A stretch of 64,000 nucleotides of DNA from Pseudomonadota bacterium (GTDB taxonomy: Bacteria; Pseudomonadota; Gammaproteobacteria; Burkholderiales; Rhodocyclaceae). Below, piece after piece: positions 9,425-17,807 of this stretch (position 1 is its first letter; every line of letters begins with the position of its first letter). The notes below the pieces were generated by a model. The model worked only from the letters and a program-made list of their open reading frames with translations. It searched no databases and was not told where the DNA came from. Made by a program: the position numbers and the translations under genes. The stretch lies in contig JAFEDI010000091.1 of assembly GCA_018241725.1 (NCBI GenBank), forward strand, positions 1 through 64,000. The letters run 5' to 3'.

Positions 9425-10203
9425 AGAATTTGAGCGAGCAGTTTCAGGAAGAGGTCGTGGAGAACATCGCGGCTTTATCCAGCGATGATCTCCTTCAGGA
9501 CATGACCAGCCAGTGGGTCAATCGTAGCGCGGCGAGTAAATACACCTACAATTTCCGCTGGCTCGGCCGTCCCATCATCCAATATCCGCAAGACATCGTT
9601 GCCATGCAGGAGCTGATCTGGTCGGTCAAACCCGACCTGATCATCGAGACCGGCATCGCCCATGGCGGATCGCTTGTTTTCAGTGCCTCCATGCTGGCAC
9701 TTCTCGACCTGTCCGATGCCATCGAATCCGGACAGACGCTCGATCCACGCAATTCCCGTCGCGAAGTACTCGGTGTGGACATCGACATCAGGGCTCACAA
9801 CAGAGCCGCCATCGAAGCCCACCCCATGTACTCCCGTATCCGGATGATCGAAGGCTCAAGCACCTCATCCGCGGTCATCGAGCAGGTCAGGGCGATTGCC
9901 GCGACGCATGAGCGTATCCTCGTATGCCTCGACAGCAATCACACCCATGAGCACGTTCTGGCCGAGCTGAATGCCTATGCTGCCCTTGCCAGCAAGGGCA
10001 GCTATTGCGTGGTCTTCGACACGATCATCGAGGACATGCCCAAATCCATGTTTCCGGATCGCCCCTGGGGCCCTGGCGACAATCCCAAGACTGCCGTCCA
10101 CGAATACCTGAAAACGCACCCGGAATTCGAGGTCGATCGAAGCATTCATCAGAAGCTCGTACTCACCGTGGCACCGGACGGCTACCTGAAACGGATCTCC
10201 TGA
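9421..10203 (+). CDS. CmcI-like (cephalosporin hydroxylase family) methyltransferase
   Basis: The 260-residue protein matches the CmcI/rhamnosyl O-methyltransferase family, which is a SAM-dependent methyltransferase fold despite its name. Supporting segments are IIETGIAHGGSLVF (SAM site, about residues 75-88), LGVDIDIR, LVCLDSNHTHEHVL and FDTIIED, then PWGPGDNPKTAV. In glycan loci such proteins O-methylate sugars. The only start that preserves the N-terminus is TTG 9421, which overlaps the previous stop by four bases, again coupling translation. Confidence 0.82.
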   Translation: MKNLSEQFQEEVVENIAALSSDDLLQDMTSQWVNRSAASKYTYNFRWLGRPIIQYPQDIVAMQELIWSVKPDLIIETGIAHGGSLVFSASMLALLDLSDAIESGQTLDPRNSRREVLGVDIDIRAHNRAAIEAHPMYSRIRMIEGSSTSSAVIEQVRAIAATHERILVCLDSNHTHEHVLAELNAYAALASKGSYCVVFDTIIEDMPKSMFPDRPWGPGDNPKTAVHEYLKTHPEFEVDRSIHQKLVLTVAPDGYLKRIS

Positions 10204-10276
10204 CAACTACGCCCCCGGATTCGCAGCAAGTACCCGCGGCCTCACTTTCCGCAGACATTGTTTCCCCGCCCACATC

Positions 10277-13200
10277 ATGGACAACGCGCTTCCCTCCCGA
10301 ACCTCCGGTCGCCTGCCGGTGCCGACAGATCGCAATGTCAGCTTCGTCATCTGCTCGACCGATGACGAAAAGTTTGCGTATATCAGTCGCCGCATTGGCG
10401 AAATCTGCACCTCGGACAACGAAATCCTGCGCATCAGTGATGCGAAATGCCTTGCCGAGGGTTACACCCGAGGCGTCGCGCAAGCCCGTTTCGAAACCAT
10501 CGTACTTTGCCAGGACGACATCGACATCCTGTGCCAGGACGCACTAGACGACGTTCTGCACAAGGGCTTGCAGGAATTCGACCTGATCGGCGTCGCCGGG
10601 CCCACCGCCCTGAAGGCGACGCGCTGGCTCGACAGCGGCGCCGCCAATCTGGCCGGTCTGTTGATTCAAGGCCCGGTAGGGAAGGCGGATGCGCCATTCT
10701 CGGTCACCTACTACGATACCGGCGATGTCCTTCACATCGAGGTCCAGGCCCTTGACGGCGTATTCATCGCCGCCAAGAAGGAAGTCTTCGCACGCGTAAG
10801 GTTCGACAGCAACGCCTTCGACGGCGCCCAACTATACGATATCGACTTCACCTATCGCTGCCATCGGGCCGGGCTTCGCGTCGGGGTCATGAAGGAATTG
10901 CTGCTCGTCAGTGGAAGCACCTCCGCCCCCGACGGGGGCGATTGGCAACGCTACGAAAAGCGCTTCTGCGAGAAATTTCCCGAATTCGAGGCCACCCGTT
11001 TCTACCCCCGGTACATACCTGGCAGCGTGAAGGCTGCATCGCTCACCGACGCGCTGGCCCTCTGCTCCGACCCCAACTACCTGCGAAACCCCACCGTGGG
11101 GCAATCCGTCTCCACCTCCGGTTCCGACAAGCTCCCCAAGACAGCCAGCGATGACAAGCGTTATGCCCTATGGCGTTCGCGCACCTCGATGCGGGAGATC
11201 GATGCCGAGCTACTCGCCGAGCGCATGACGCTCAAATGGCATCAACGGCCGGGCATTCACCTGCTGATGGCGCTTCATCCTGGCGAGGAATCCTTACTGG
11301 CCGACACGATCGACAGCCTCGCCGCACAGTTGTATCCGGAGTGGCTGCTCACCGTGGTCACCGGCATCGACACACCGGAAGGACTCACCGAGATCCCGAA
11401 CATCCAGTGGCTGGCGCTACGCGACGTCGCACATATCGATTACGTGATCGACGAAATGGCCGCAGCCTCCCCGGGAACCTGGCTGGCCCGCATCGAGCCC
11501 GGCCTGACCCTCGAGCCGCAAGCCCTGCAGATTGTGGCCGACGATATCAACGCCAGGCCAGAATGGCGTCTGATCTACTGCGACGAAGACACCCGCGAAA
11601 CGGATGGCAGCTACACGGAACCGCTCTTCAAGCCCGATCTGAATCTGGATCTGTTGCGTGCCCAGGCTTATTTCGGCAGCTTCGTGCTCACCGAGAAACA
11701 GGCATTTCTTTCGGCCGGGCGCTACGGCGAGCATCGGGGCGCCGAAAACTACGACCTGACGCTGCGTATCCTCGACCAAAACGGCGAGGCAAGCATCGGC
11801 CATATCGACCACGTACTGGCCCATCTGCCGCGCACCTCCCGGCGCGCCATGCAGCCTGAGACCGAAAAGGCAGCGCTCGCCGAGCATCTGCTGCGCCGCG
11901 AACTCAAGGCAGAGGTACTGGACGGAGCGCTCTTCGGCACCCGCCGGGTTCATTACCTCTGGGATACCCAGCCCCTGGTCAGCATCATCATTCCGACCCG
12001 CGACCGGGAAGAATATCTACGGCCCCTGCTCGACAGCCTCCGGGAGCGGACCCACTACCCGAACTTCGAGACCATCGTCATCGACAATGGCAGCACCGAT
12101 CCGGACACCTGCCGTTACCTGTCCAGCCTAGCCGATAAACAAGACAGCCGCATCCTCCCCCTTCCGGGTGATTTCAACTGGGCCCACAGCGCCAACACAG
12201 GTGCTGGGGCAGCCCGCGGGGACTATCTGCTGTTCCTTGATAACGACCTGCATATCGTCCAGGACGACTGGCTGGACCGGCTGATGGCCATCGCCCAGCG
12301 ACCCGAGGTCGCCATCGTAGCGCCACGCCTTACCTACCCTGAAACCGCCAAGGTACAACAGGGGGCGTGGATTCTGGGATTCAATGCTCCGGTGGGCAAC
12401 CCGTTCAACCAGTTGGAGCTGACCGACCCCGGCTACATGGGCCGTGCCCTGTGCGATCAGAACGTCAGCGCAGCCAGCGGCTCGGCCTTGCTGGTTCGCA
12501 AAGAAGTGTTCGATCAACTGGGCGGCATCAATGCCGCGGACTTCCCCATCATCCATGGAGCACTCGATCTGTGCCTGCGGGCCGGAGAGAAGGCCTACAA
12601 GGTCGTCTGGACCCCCTATGCCGCCCTGGTTCATTACGGTGGCGTTTCCGTCCAGGCCCGCCAGCAGAAGCTCGAGAACAAACTGGCTGACCTGCTAGTC
12701 ACCCAGCAGGCCAACGAGACCCTGCTCCAACGCTGGCTGCCTCAACTTGCACACGACCCCGCTTACAACCGCCACCTGAGTCTGCTCGACCCTTTCAAGC
12801 CGGAGCATGTGGCCCCCATCGACTGGGATATCCAATTTCACGACCGACCGCGCATCCTGGCCGCCCCGGTCTCCGGCGGCGCGGGCGAATACCGCTTGCG
12901 TGCCCCACTACGCGCAATCAGTCATGCCGGACTGGCCCAGACGATGATCTGCGAATCGCCCCAGGCCTTCACGACCCGGATTCTCTCGCCTATCGAACTG
13001 GCCCGCGCCGCTCCCGACGTCCTGATCCTCCACCAACCCCTGGATGCCGGCCAAAGCGACGCGCTGGAGCGGTATTCCCGTTATCTGCCCAAGCTACGAC
13101 AGATCCTCACCATCGACGACCTCGTCACCGACCTGCCCAGAAAGCATCCGTCCTACAAATCGGGTTACAAAGATGGACGTTTCCGCCTGCGCAAGAATCT

Positions 13201-13843
13201 CTCCCAGGTCGATCGCCTCATCGTCAGCACACAACCGCTTGCCGACTCATGGGCCGACATGATCGAGGACATCCGGGTCATGCCCAATTGCCTGGAATGG
13301 TCACTTTGGGGGGACGTGGAACCACCACACCGGCCGCGCATCAAGCCGCGGGTCGGCTGGGCCGGCGCCCAGCAGCATCAGGGAGACCTCGAACTGATCT
13401 ACTCGGTGGTGGAAGCCCTCGCCGATGAAGTGGACTGGATCTTCATGGGCATGTGCCCGCCCCAATTAAGGCCTTTCGTTCACGAATATCACGACTTCGA
13501 ACGCGATTTCCGGGCCTACCCGAGAGCACTGGCCCGACTCGATCTCGACCTCGCCATCGCTCCACTGGACATCAATCCTTTCAATGAAGCCAAGAGCAAC
13601 CTGCGCCTTCTTGAATATGGAGCCATGGGCTGGCCAGTGATCTGCACCGACATCTATCCTTACCAAAATGCCCCCGTCACTCGCCTGCCCAACGACCCGC
13701 AAAAGTGGATTGCCACAATCCGGGAACAACTCGCCGAGCCTGCGGCACTACGCGAAGCAGGGCTCGCCTTGCAGAAATGGGTTCATAGTGGATTCATTCT
13801 GGAGAATCATGTAGGTAGCTGGTTTGCAGCGTACGGGCCTTGA
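10277..13843 (+). CDS. Four-module glycosyltransferase, probable flagellin glycosyltransferase
   Basis: This 1188-residue protein combines several sugar transferase modules. Residues about 20-270 form a GT-A-like domain (FVICSTDDEKF, CQDDIDIL). Residues about 320-530 form a second GT2-like unit with LIYCDEDTRETDG and FKPDLNLDLL. Residues about 565-820 form a clear GT2 domain (VSIIIPTRDREEYL, VIDNGSTDP, LLFLDNDLHI). Residues about 850-1180 look like a GT-B/GT1 domain (RVGWAGAQQHQGDLE, SNLRLLEYGAMGWPVI). Similar giant transferases sit upstream of fliC in other proteobacteria and glycosylate flagellin. It is followed by a sigma-28 promoter and fliC, which supports this role, though O-antigen synthesis is possible. 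Confidence 0.85.
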   Translation: MDNALPSRTSGRLPVPTDRNVSFVICSTDDEKFAYISRRIGEICTSDNEILRISDAKCLAEGYTRGVAQARFETIVLCQDDIDILCQDALDDVLHKGLQEFDLIGVAGPTALKATRWLDSGAANLAGLLIQGPVGKADAPFSVTYYDTGDVLHIEVQALDGVFIAAKKEVFARVRFDSNAFDGAQLYDIDFTYRCHRAGLRVGVMKELLLVSGSTSAPDGGDWQRYEKRFCEKFPEFEATRFYPRYIPGSVKAASLTDALALCSDPNYLRNPTVGQSVSTSGSDKLPKTASDDKRYALWRSRTSMREIDAELLAERMTLKWHQRPGIHLLMALHPGEESLLADTIDSLAAQLYPEWLLTVVTGIDTPEGLTEIPNIQWLALRDVAHIDYVIDEMAAASPGTWLARIEPGLTLEPQALQIVADDINARPEWRLIYCDEDTRETDGSYTEPLFKPDLNLDLLRAQAYFGSFVLTEKQAFLSAGRYGEHRGAENYDLTLRILDQNGEASIGHIDHVLAHLPRTSRRAMQPETEKAALAEHLLRRELKAEVLDGALFGTRRVHYLWDTQPLVSIIIPTRDREEYLRPLLDSLRERTHYPNFETIVIDNGSTDPDTCRYLSSLADKQDSRILPLPGDFNWAHSANTGAGAARGDYLLFLDNDLHIVQDDWLDRLMAIAQRPEVAIVAPRLTYPETAKVQQGAWILGFNAPVGNPFNQLELTDPGYMGRALCDQNVSAASGSALLVRKEVFDQLGGINAADFPIIHGALDLCLRAGEKAYKVVWTPYAALVHYGGVSVQARQQKLENKLADLLVTQQANETLLQRWLPQLAHDPAYNRHLSLLDPFKPEHVAPIDWDIQFHDRPRILAAPVSGGAGEYRLRAPLRAISHAGLAQTMICESPQAFTTRILSPIELARAAPDVLILHQPLDAGQSDALERYSRYLPKLRQILTIDDLVTDLPRKHPSYKSGYKDGRFRLRKNLSQVDRLIVSTQPLADSWADMIEDIRVMPNCLEWSLWGDVEPPHRPRIKPRVGWAGAQQHQGDLELIYSVVEALADEVDWIFMGMCPPQLRPFVHEYHDFERDFRAYPRALARLDLDLAIAPLDINPFNEAKSNLRLLEYGAMGWPVICTDIYPYQNAPVTRLPNDPQKWIATIREQLAEPAALREAGLALQKWVHSGFILENHVGSWFAAYGP

Positions 13844-13921
13844 CGGTGTCCTGGACCAGCCCCCCCGGCCGGCAAACAATCCGGAGAAACGGCTGGTTCG
13901 CTGGCGCCCTGAAAATCGCCC

Positions 13922-13948
13922 TAAAGCTTTGATAAACCGCGCCGCTAT
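13922..13948 (+). promoter_or_regulatory. Sigma-28 (FliA) promoter for fliC
   Basis: TAAAGCTT, 11 bases, GCCGCTAT matches the FliA consensus TAAAGTTT-N11-GCCGATAA at 14 of 16 positions with exact spacing. It lies about 190 bases upstream of the fliC start, leaving a long leader. The rest of the 292-base gap between the glycosyltransferase and fliC shows no gene. Confidence 0.85.
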
Positions 13949-14135
13949 CAAGAGACACGGAGACTTGGGATCAAGTTTTGTAAGATCATTCCCTACAAAA
14001 AAATGAACAAATCTCTAAAGTCCTCGCGGTCGACTCCGTTAATGAATTCAACGGCGGTTGCCTTACACAGACCGGGCAAGGCGAACCAAAGTTAAGCCGA
14101 AACGCTTATCTTGAACGGAATTAAGGAGAACCATC

Positions 14136-14984
14136 ATGGCTGCCACAATCAATACCAACTCGATGTCGCTGAATGCCCAGCGCAACCTGTCCATGTCCCA
14201 GGCGGGCCTTGCCAAGTCAGTGCAACGGCTGTCGTCGGGCCTGCGCATCAACAGCGCTGCCGATGACGCGGCAGGTTTGGCGATTGCGGACCGGATGAAT
14301 TCGCAGGCCAAGGGTTTCGACGTGGCAATTCGCAATGCGAACGACGGCATATCCATGGCACAGACGGCTGAAAGTGCGATGCAGGCCATCACGGACAACC
14401 TGCAGCGGATGCGTGAGCTCGCAGTTCAATCCTCCAACGGCACCTATACGAGTGGTGATAGAGCCAGCCTTGATGCCGAATTCCAGCAACTGAACGCAGA
14501 AATCTCGCGTGTCATGAGCGGCACGAATTTCAACGGTCAGAGCATCCTGAGCGGCACCTCGGACTTCACCTTCCAAGTTGGCGCAGGCACTGCAAGCGCC
14601 GACCAGATCACGGTTTCCAGTGCCAACATCGAGTTGGCCACGGGCCAGTTCTCCGGGGCAACAAGCGCGGCCGCGATAGCCGTTAATATTTCGGCAAGCT
14701 CTGGCGCAGCTCAAACGGCCATCGACGCCATCGACCAAGCCCTGACCACCGTCAATAACGCCCGCGGCCAATGGGGCGCCGTCCAAAACCGCTTCAGCTC
14801 GGTCGTTCAGACTTTGCAGGTCGCATCTGAAAATGCCAAGTCCTCGCGCGGCCGAATCATGGATGCCGACTTCGCCCAGGAAACCGCTAACATGACCCGC
14901 GGCCAGATCCTGCAACAAGCTGGTACGGCCATGGTGGCACAGGCCAACAGCATGCCCAACAACGTGCTGTCCCTCCTGCGCTAA
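14136..14984 (+). CDS. fliC: Flagellin
   Basis: The 282-residue flagellin has the conserved D0/D1 ends: an N-terminus with [14 protein letters not shown] and [20 protein letters not shown], and a C-terminus with [19 protein letters not shown] and NVLSLLR. The variable central part (about residues 150-200) is short and rich in Ala, Ser and Thr, which could serve as O-glycosylation sites. It is exported by the flagellar type III system and polymerises into the filament. A strong Shine-Dalgarno (AAGGAGAA) precedes ATG 14136. A terminator follows within 35 bases, so the gene can be a single strong transcript. Confidence 0.97.
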   Translation: MAATINTNSMSLNAQRNLSMSQAGLAKSVQRLSSGLRINSAADDAAGLAIADRMNSQAKGFDVAIRNANDGISMAQTAESAMQAITDNLQRMRELAVQSSNGTYTSGDRASLDAEFQQLNAEISRVMSGTNFNGQSILSGTSDFTFQVGAGTASADQITVSSANIELATGQFSGATSAAAIAVNISASSGAAQTAIDAIDQALTTVNNARGQWGAVQNRFSSVVQTLQVASENAKSSRGRIMDADFAQETANMTRGQILQQAGTAMVAQANSMPNNVLSLLR

Positions 14985-15017
14985 GCCGCTTCAAGCTTTT
15001 AAATTTCGCCGCAGCAG

Positions 15018-15048
15018 GCGCCGCACCGTAAAGGGCGCGGCGCTTTCT
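15018..15048 (+). terminator. Rho-independent terminator after fliC
   Basis: A 7-bp GC stem (GCGCCGC at 15018-15024 with GCGGCGC at 15037-15043) and 12-base loop are followed by TTTCT. It sits 33 bases past the fliC stop. Confidence 0.7.
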
Positions 15049-15067
15049 GCACAAATGGGAGATGATC

Positions 15068-15451
15068 ATGAGCATTCAACCCGTCGGTTCGGGCGCGATG
15101 CAATACACCACGCCAGCCAAACCGCTCACCGCGGTGGACGGCAGCCGTCAGGCAGATGCCACCCCATCAAGCGGCGAAACCTCTGCGGCAAAGAGCGTCA
15201 CTGAGGCAGACAAAGCCACGCAACTGACCCCGGATCAACTAGCCGAAGCGGTCAACCAGATTCAGGACGTCATCAAGCAAACCGCTCAAAGTCTGCAGTT
15301 TTCTATCGACAAAGACACCGGAACAACCGTAGTAAAGGTTGTCGATACCGAATCCAAGAAGGTGTTGCGCCAGATACCGTCAGAAGAAGTACTGGCCATC
15401 GCCAAGGCGCTGGACAAACTACAAGGTCTGCTGGTCAAGCAAAAAGTTTGA
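15068..15451 (+). CDS. flaG: FlaG family flagellar protein
   Basis: The 127-residue protein has a disordered, Thr/Ser-rich N-terminal half and a conserved C-terminal FlaG domain, with LQFSIDKDTGTTVVKVVD and KKVLRQIPSEEVL. FlaG proteins influence filament length. I chose ATG 15068 because the GGGAG at 15057-15061 is then well spaced; ATG 15062 is only two codons upstream. It sits between the terminators of fliC and its own and may be expressed by read-through from fliC. Confidence 0.92.
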   Translation: MSIQPVGSGAMQYTTPAKPLTAVDGSRQADATPSSGETSAAKSVTEADKATQLTPDQLAEAVNQIQDVIKQTAQSLQFSIDKDTGTTVVKVVDTESKKVLRQIPSEEVLAIAKALDKLQGLLVKQKV

Positions 15452-15463
15452 TCCGCCTCCAGT

Positions 15464-15491
15464 ACCCACCACCCGGTGGGTTTGTTTTTTT
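15464..15491 (+). terminator. Rho-independent terminator after flaG
   Basis: CCCACC (15465-15470), loop ACCC and GGTGGG (15475-15480) form a 6-bp stem, extended by an A-T pair, followed by TTTGTTTTTTT. It begins 13 bases after the flaG stop. Confidence 0.9.
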
Positions 15492-15549
15492 ATGCAGCAT
15501 CAAAGATAGGCACGGTTTATGCTGATGAATTGGCTGTCCGCTGATGCAC

Positions 15550-15576
15550 TCAAGTTTCTCAAGCATCGGCCGTAAG
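15550..15576 (+). promoter_or_regulatory. Sigma-28 (FliA) promoter for fliD operon
   Basis: TCAAGTTT, 11 bases, GCCGTAAG resembles the FliA consensus with exact spacing. It lies 38 bases upstream of fliD and downstream of the flaG terminator, so it probably starts the fliD-fliS-fliT-fliK-fhlB transcript. Confidence 0.72.
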
Positions 15577-15613
15577 CAAATCCAGCAGGAACACCGTAAC
15601 ACGGAGGAGTGCC

Positions 15614-16978
15614 ATGGCAACCCTTTCATCCGCCGGCATCGGGTCGGGGCTAAACGTCGAATCCATCGTCACGGGGTTGATGAATGTTGAGCGACAGCCC
15701 CTTACCCAACTCCAGACCCAGCAAAGCAGCTACCAGTCGAAAATTTCGGCGCTCGGCACCCTCAAGAGTGCCCTTTCCTCTCTGCAATCAGCTGCCAGCG
15801 CCTTGACACCGGCAACTTTGCAGAGTCCGACGGCAGCTTTTGCCTCTTTCAATGCAACAGTTGCCGATTCGACGATAGCTTCGGCCACCACCACCAGTTC
15901 CGCGGTCGCAGGCACCTACTCCGTCAACGTCACTAAACTGGGTAGTAGCCAGACCTTGGCGCTCAACGCGACATTTCAATCCGGCGATCAGGCATTGGAC
16001 TTTGGCAGTGATGACACGCGCACGCTGACGATCCAACAAGGCAGCAACGCAGCCGTCACCATCACGCTGGACAAGAGCCAGAACACTCTGAGCGCCCTGC
16101 GCGATGCGATCAACAACGCCGGTGCTGGCGTGAGTGCCAGCACGGTTACGGACAGCAATGGAGTACAGCATCTCCAGCTCACGGCAGATCAGGCCGGAAC
16201 AGCGAATGCAATTACATTGGGCGGAACGGTCGCGTTCAAGGGCGCCGCGGCATCCGTCAGCAATAGCGATTTCACGGAAACCCAAGCTACCGACGCCATC
16301 GTCCAGATTCAGGGCATCACCGTAAAAGCCAACGGCAATACCGTGTCAGACGCCATTGATGGCGTCACCTTGACGCTAGCCAAAGAAGGCTCGACCAGCC
16401 TGACACTGACACGGGACACCTCGGCCTTGAAGAGCAAGCTCACGGCCTTCGTCAACGCCTACAACAGCCTGAATTCATCGATCAAGAGCCTTGGAGCCTA
16501 CGACGCCACATCCAAGACGGGCGCCGTTCTCAATGGCGACTCGTCTCTGCGCAGCGTTCAATCCCAAGTCAGGGCCGCATTGACCGGCACGCCCAGCAGC
16601 TTGTCGAGCAATGCGTACAAAACGCTCAGCTCGCTGGGGATATCATTCCAGTCGGATGGCAGTCTTCAACTTGACAGTACCAAATTCGACAAAGCAGCCA
16701 GCACCAATTTTTCTGCAGTTGCATCAGCCATCAGCGCCTATGGCAGTGCGTTGAAAACCACAACGACCAACCTGCTAGGCACCACCGGCGTCATTGCCAG
16801 CCGCACGAACGGCTTGAATGCGAGCGTCACCAGCATTGGCAAACAAATCACTGCGCTCAACAACCGGCTGACCATCATCGAACAAACTTACCGTGCTCAG
16901 TTCACTGCCCTGGACACCACCATGACGAGCATGAACACAACGAGTACCTACCTGACCCAACAACTAGCAAAACTCTAA
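15614..16978 (+). CDS. fliD: Flagellar filament capping protein
   Basis: The 454-residue protein is FliD, the hook-associated protein 2 that caps the filament and inserts flagellin. The N-terminus SSAGIGSGLNVESIVTGLM and the C-terminal coiled coil with LNNRLTIIEQTYRAQFTAL are typical. The centre is rich in Ser, Thr and Ala. A GGAGG-like Shine-Dalgarno at 15603-15608 precedes ATG 15614. Length is normal. fliS begins 24 bases downstream. Confidence 0.95.
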   Translation: MATLSSAGIGSGLNVESIVTGLMNVERQPLTQLQTQQSSYQSKISALGTLKSALSSLQSAASALTPATLQSPTAAFASFNATVADSTIASATTTSSAVAGTYSVNVTKLGSSQTLALNATFQSGDQALDFGSDDTRTLTIQQGSNAAVTITLDKSQNTLSALRDAINNAGAGVSASTVTDSNGVQHLQLTADQAGTANAITLGGTVAFKGAAASVSNSDFTETQATDAIVQIQGITVKANGNTVSDAIDGVTLTLAKEGSTSLTLTRDTSALKSKLTAFVNAYNSLNSSIKSLGAYDATSKTGAVLNGDSSLRSVQSQVRAALTGTPSSLSSNAYKTLSSLGISFQSDGSLQLDSTKFDKAASTNFSAVASAISAYGSALKTTTTNLLGTTGVIASRTNGLNASVTSIGKQITALNNRLTIIEQTYRAQFTALDTTMTSMNTTSTYLTQQLAKL

Positions 16979-17002
16979 GAAAACACCCAACCGGAGAACA
17001 AG

Positions 17003-17416
17003 ATGTCGTTCGGCCTCGCCGCCCGTCGTGCCGCCGCAGCCTACAGCGAAGTCGGTTTCGAAACAGGGGTTTCCACTGCCGATCCGCACAAGCTGATCCT
17101 GATGCTGTTCGAAGGCGCCCTTCTGCAGATCGGGACAGCTACGGCCGCCCTTGAGACGCAAAACGTTCCCGCCAAAGGCAAGGCCATCTCTCATGCGATC
17201 GAAATCATCGGCAACGGCCTCAAGGTCAGTCTCGATTACGAAGCGGGGGGAGATCTTGCAGAACGCCTGGGCGCCCTGTATGAGTACATGATGCAGCGAC
17301 TCCTCTACGCCAACCTGCACAACAGCAAGCCGGCCCTCGATGAAGTCGCGAAGCTGCTTTCCGAACTGAAAGGTGCCTGGGAAGAAATCGGCACCCCCGA
17401 CCAGGCCAACCGTTAA
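17003..17416 (+). CDS. fliS: Flagellin export chaperone
   Basis: The 137-residue helical protein is FliS, which binds the C-terminus of flagellin in the cytoplasm and stops early polymerisation. AYSEVGFETGVSTADPHKLILMLFEGAL near residues 13-40 is the family signature, along with the later EYMMQRLLYANLHN. A GGAG site precedes ATG 17003. It lies between fliD and fliT, the standard order. Confidence 0.95.
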   Translation: MSFGLAARRAAAAYSEVGFETGVSTADPHKLILMLFEGALLQIGTATAALETQNVPAKGKAISHAIEIIGNGLKVSLDYEAGGDLAERLGALYEYMMQRLLYANLHNSKPALDEVAKLLSELKGAWEEIGTPDQANR

Positions 17417-17435
17417 GACTGCCGGAGATATTTGC

Positions 17436-17780
17436 ATGAGTTCCCTTGCCCTGCTGGAACAAATGAGCACCTACTCGACCGAGATGGTCGATGCAGCCCG
17501 CGCCAACGACTGGGATCGTCTCTCACGCCTCGAACGGCAGGTGGCATCCCTGCGCGACCGCCTTGGCGTCGAGGAAGCCCTTGCATTTCCGGGCCGTCAG
17601 AAACGCATGCCCGAGGAAGAACGCCAGAAAAAAGTGGCGCTGATTCGCCGCATCCTTGATGACGACAAGGAAGTACGTGTACACACCGAACCCTGGATGG
17701 ACAACGTACGCCAGTTGCTGTCCGGCGGCACAAGGGAACGGAACGTGCGCAAGACCTACGGCGACCCCGATCAGACGTAA
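17436..17780 (+). CDS. fliT: FliT-like flagellar chaperone
   Basis: The 114-residue, charged and helical protein has a weakly conserved sequence (LLEQMSTYSTEMVDAARANDW at the start; shown here in pieces: LLEQMSTYS then MVDAARANDW). FliT is the FliD-specific export chaperone, and its position after fliS and before fliK supports the call more than sequence does. A GGAG site lies 12 bases before ATG 17436; the frame is open slightly upstream inside fliS, but that start is less likely. Confidence 0.75.
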   Translation: MSSLALLEQMSTYSTEMVDAARANDWDRLSRLERQVASLRDRLGVEEALAFPGRQKRMPEEERQKKVALIRRILDDDKEVRVHTEPWMDNVRQLLSGGTRERNVRKTYGDPDQT

Positions 17781-17807
17781 GGGCACGGGCTGGCAGGTGA
17801 TCTCACC

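Noticed and set aside
14991..15014. Sigma-28-like boxes TCAAGCTT and GCCGCAG before flaG
   Set aside because: The spacing is 9, not 11, and the site overlaps the fliC terminator.
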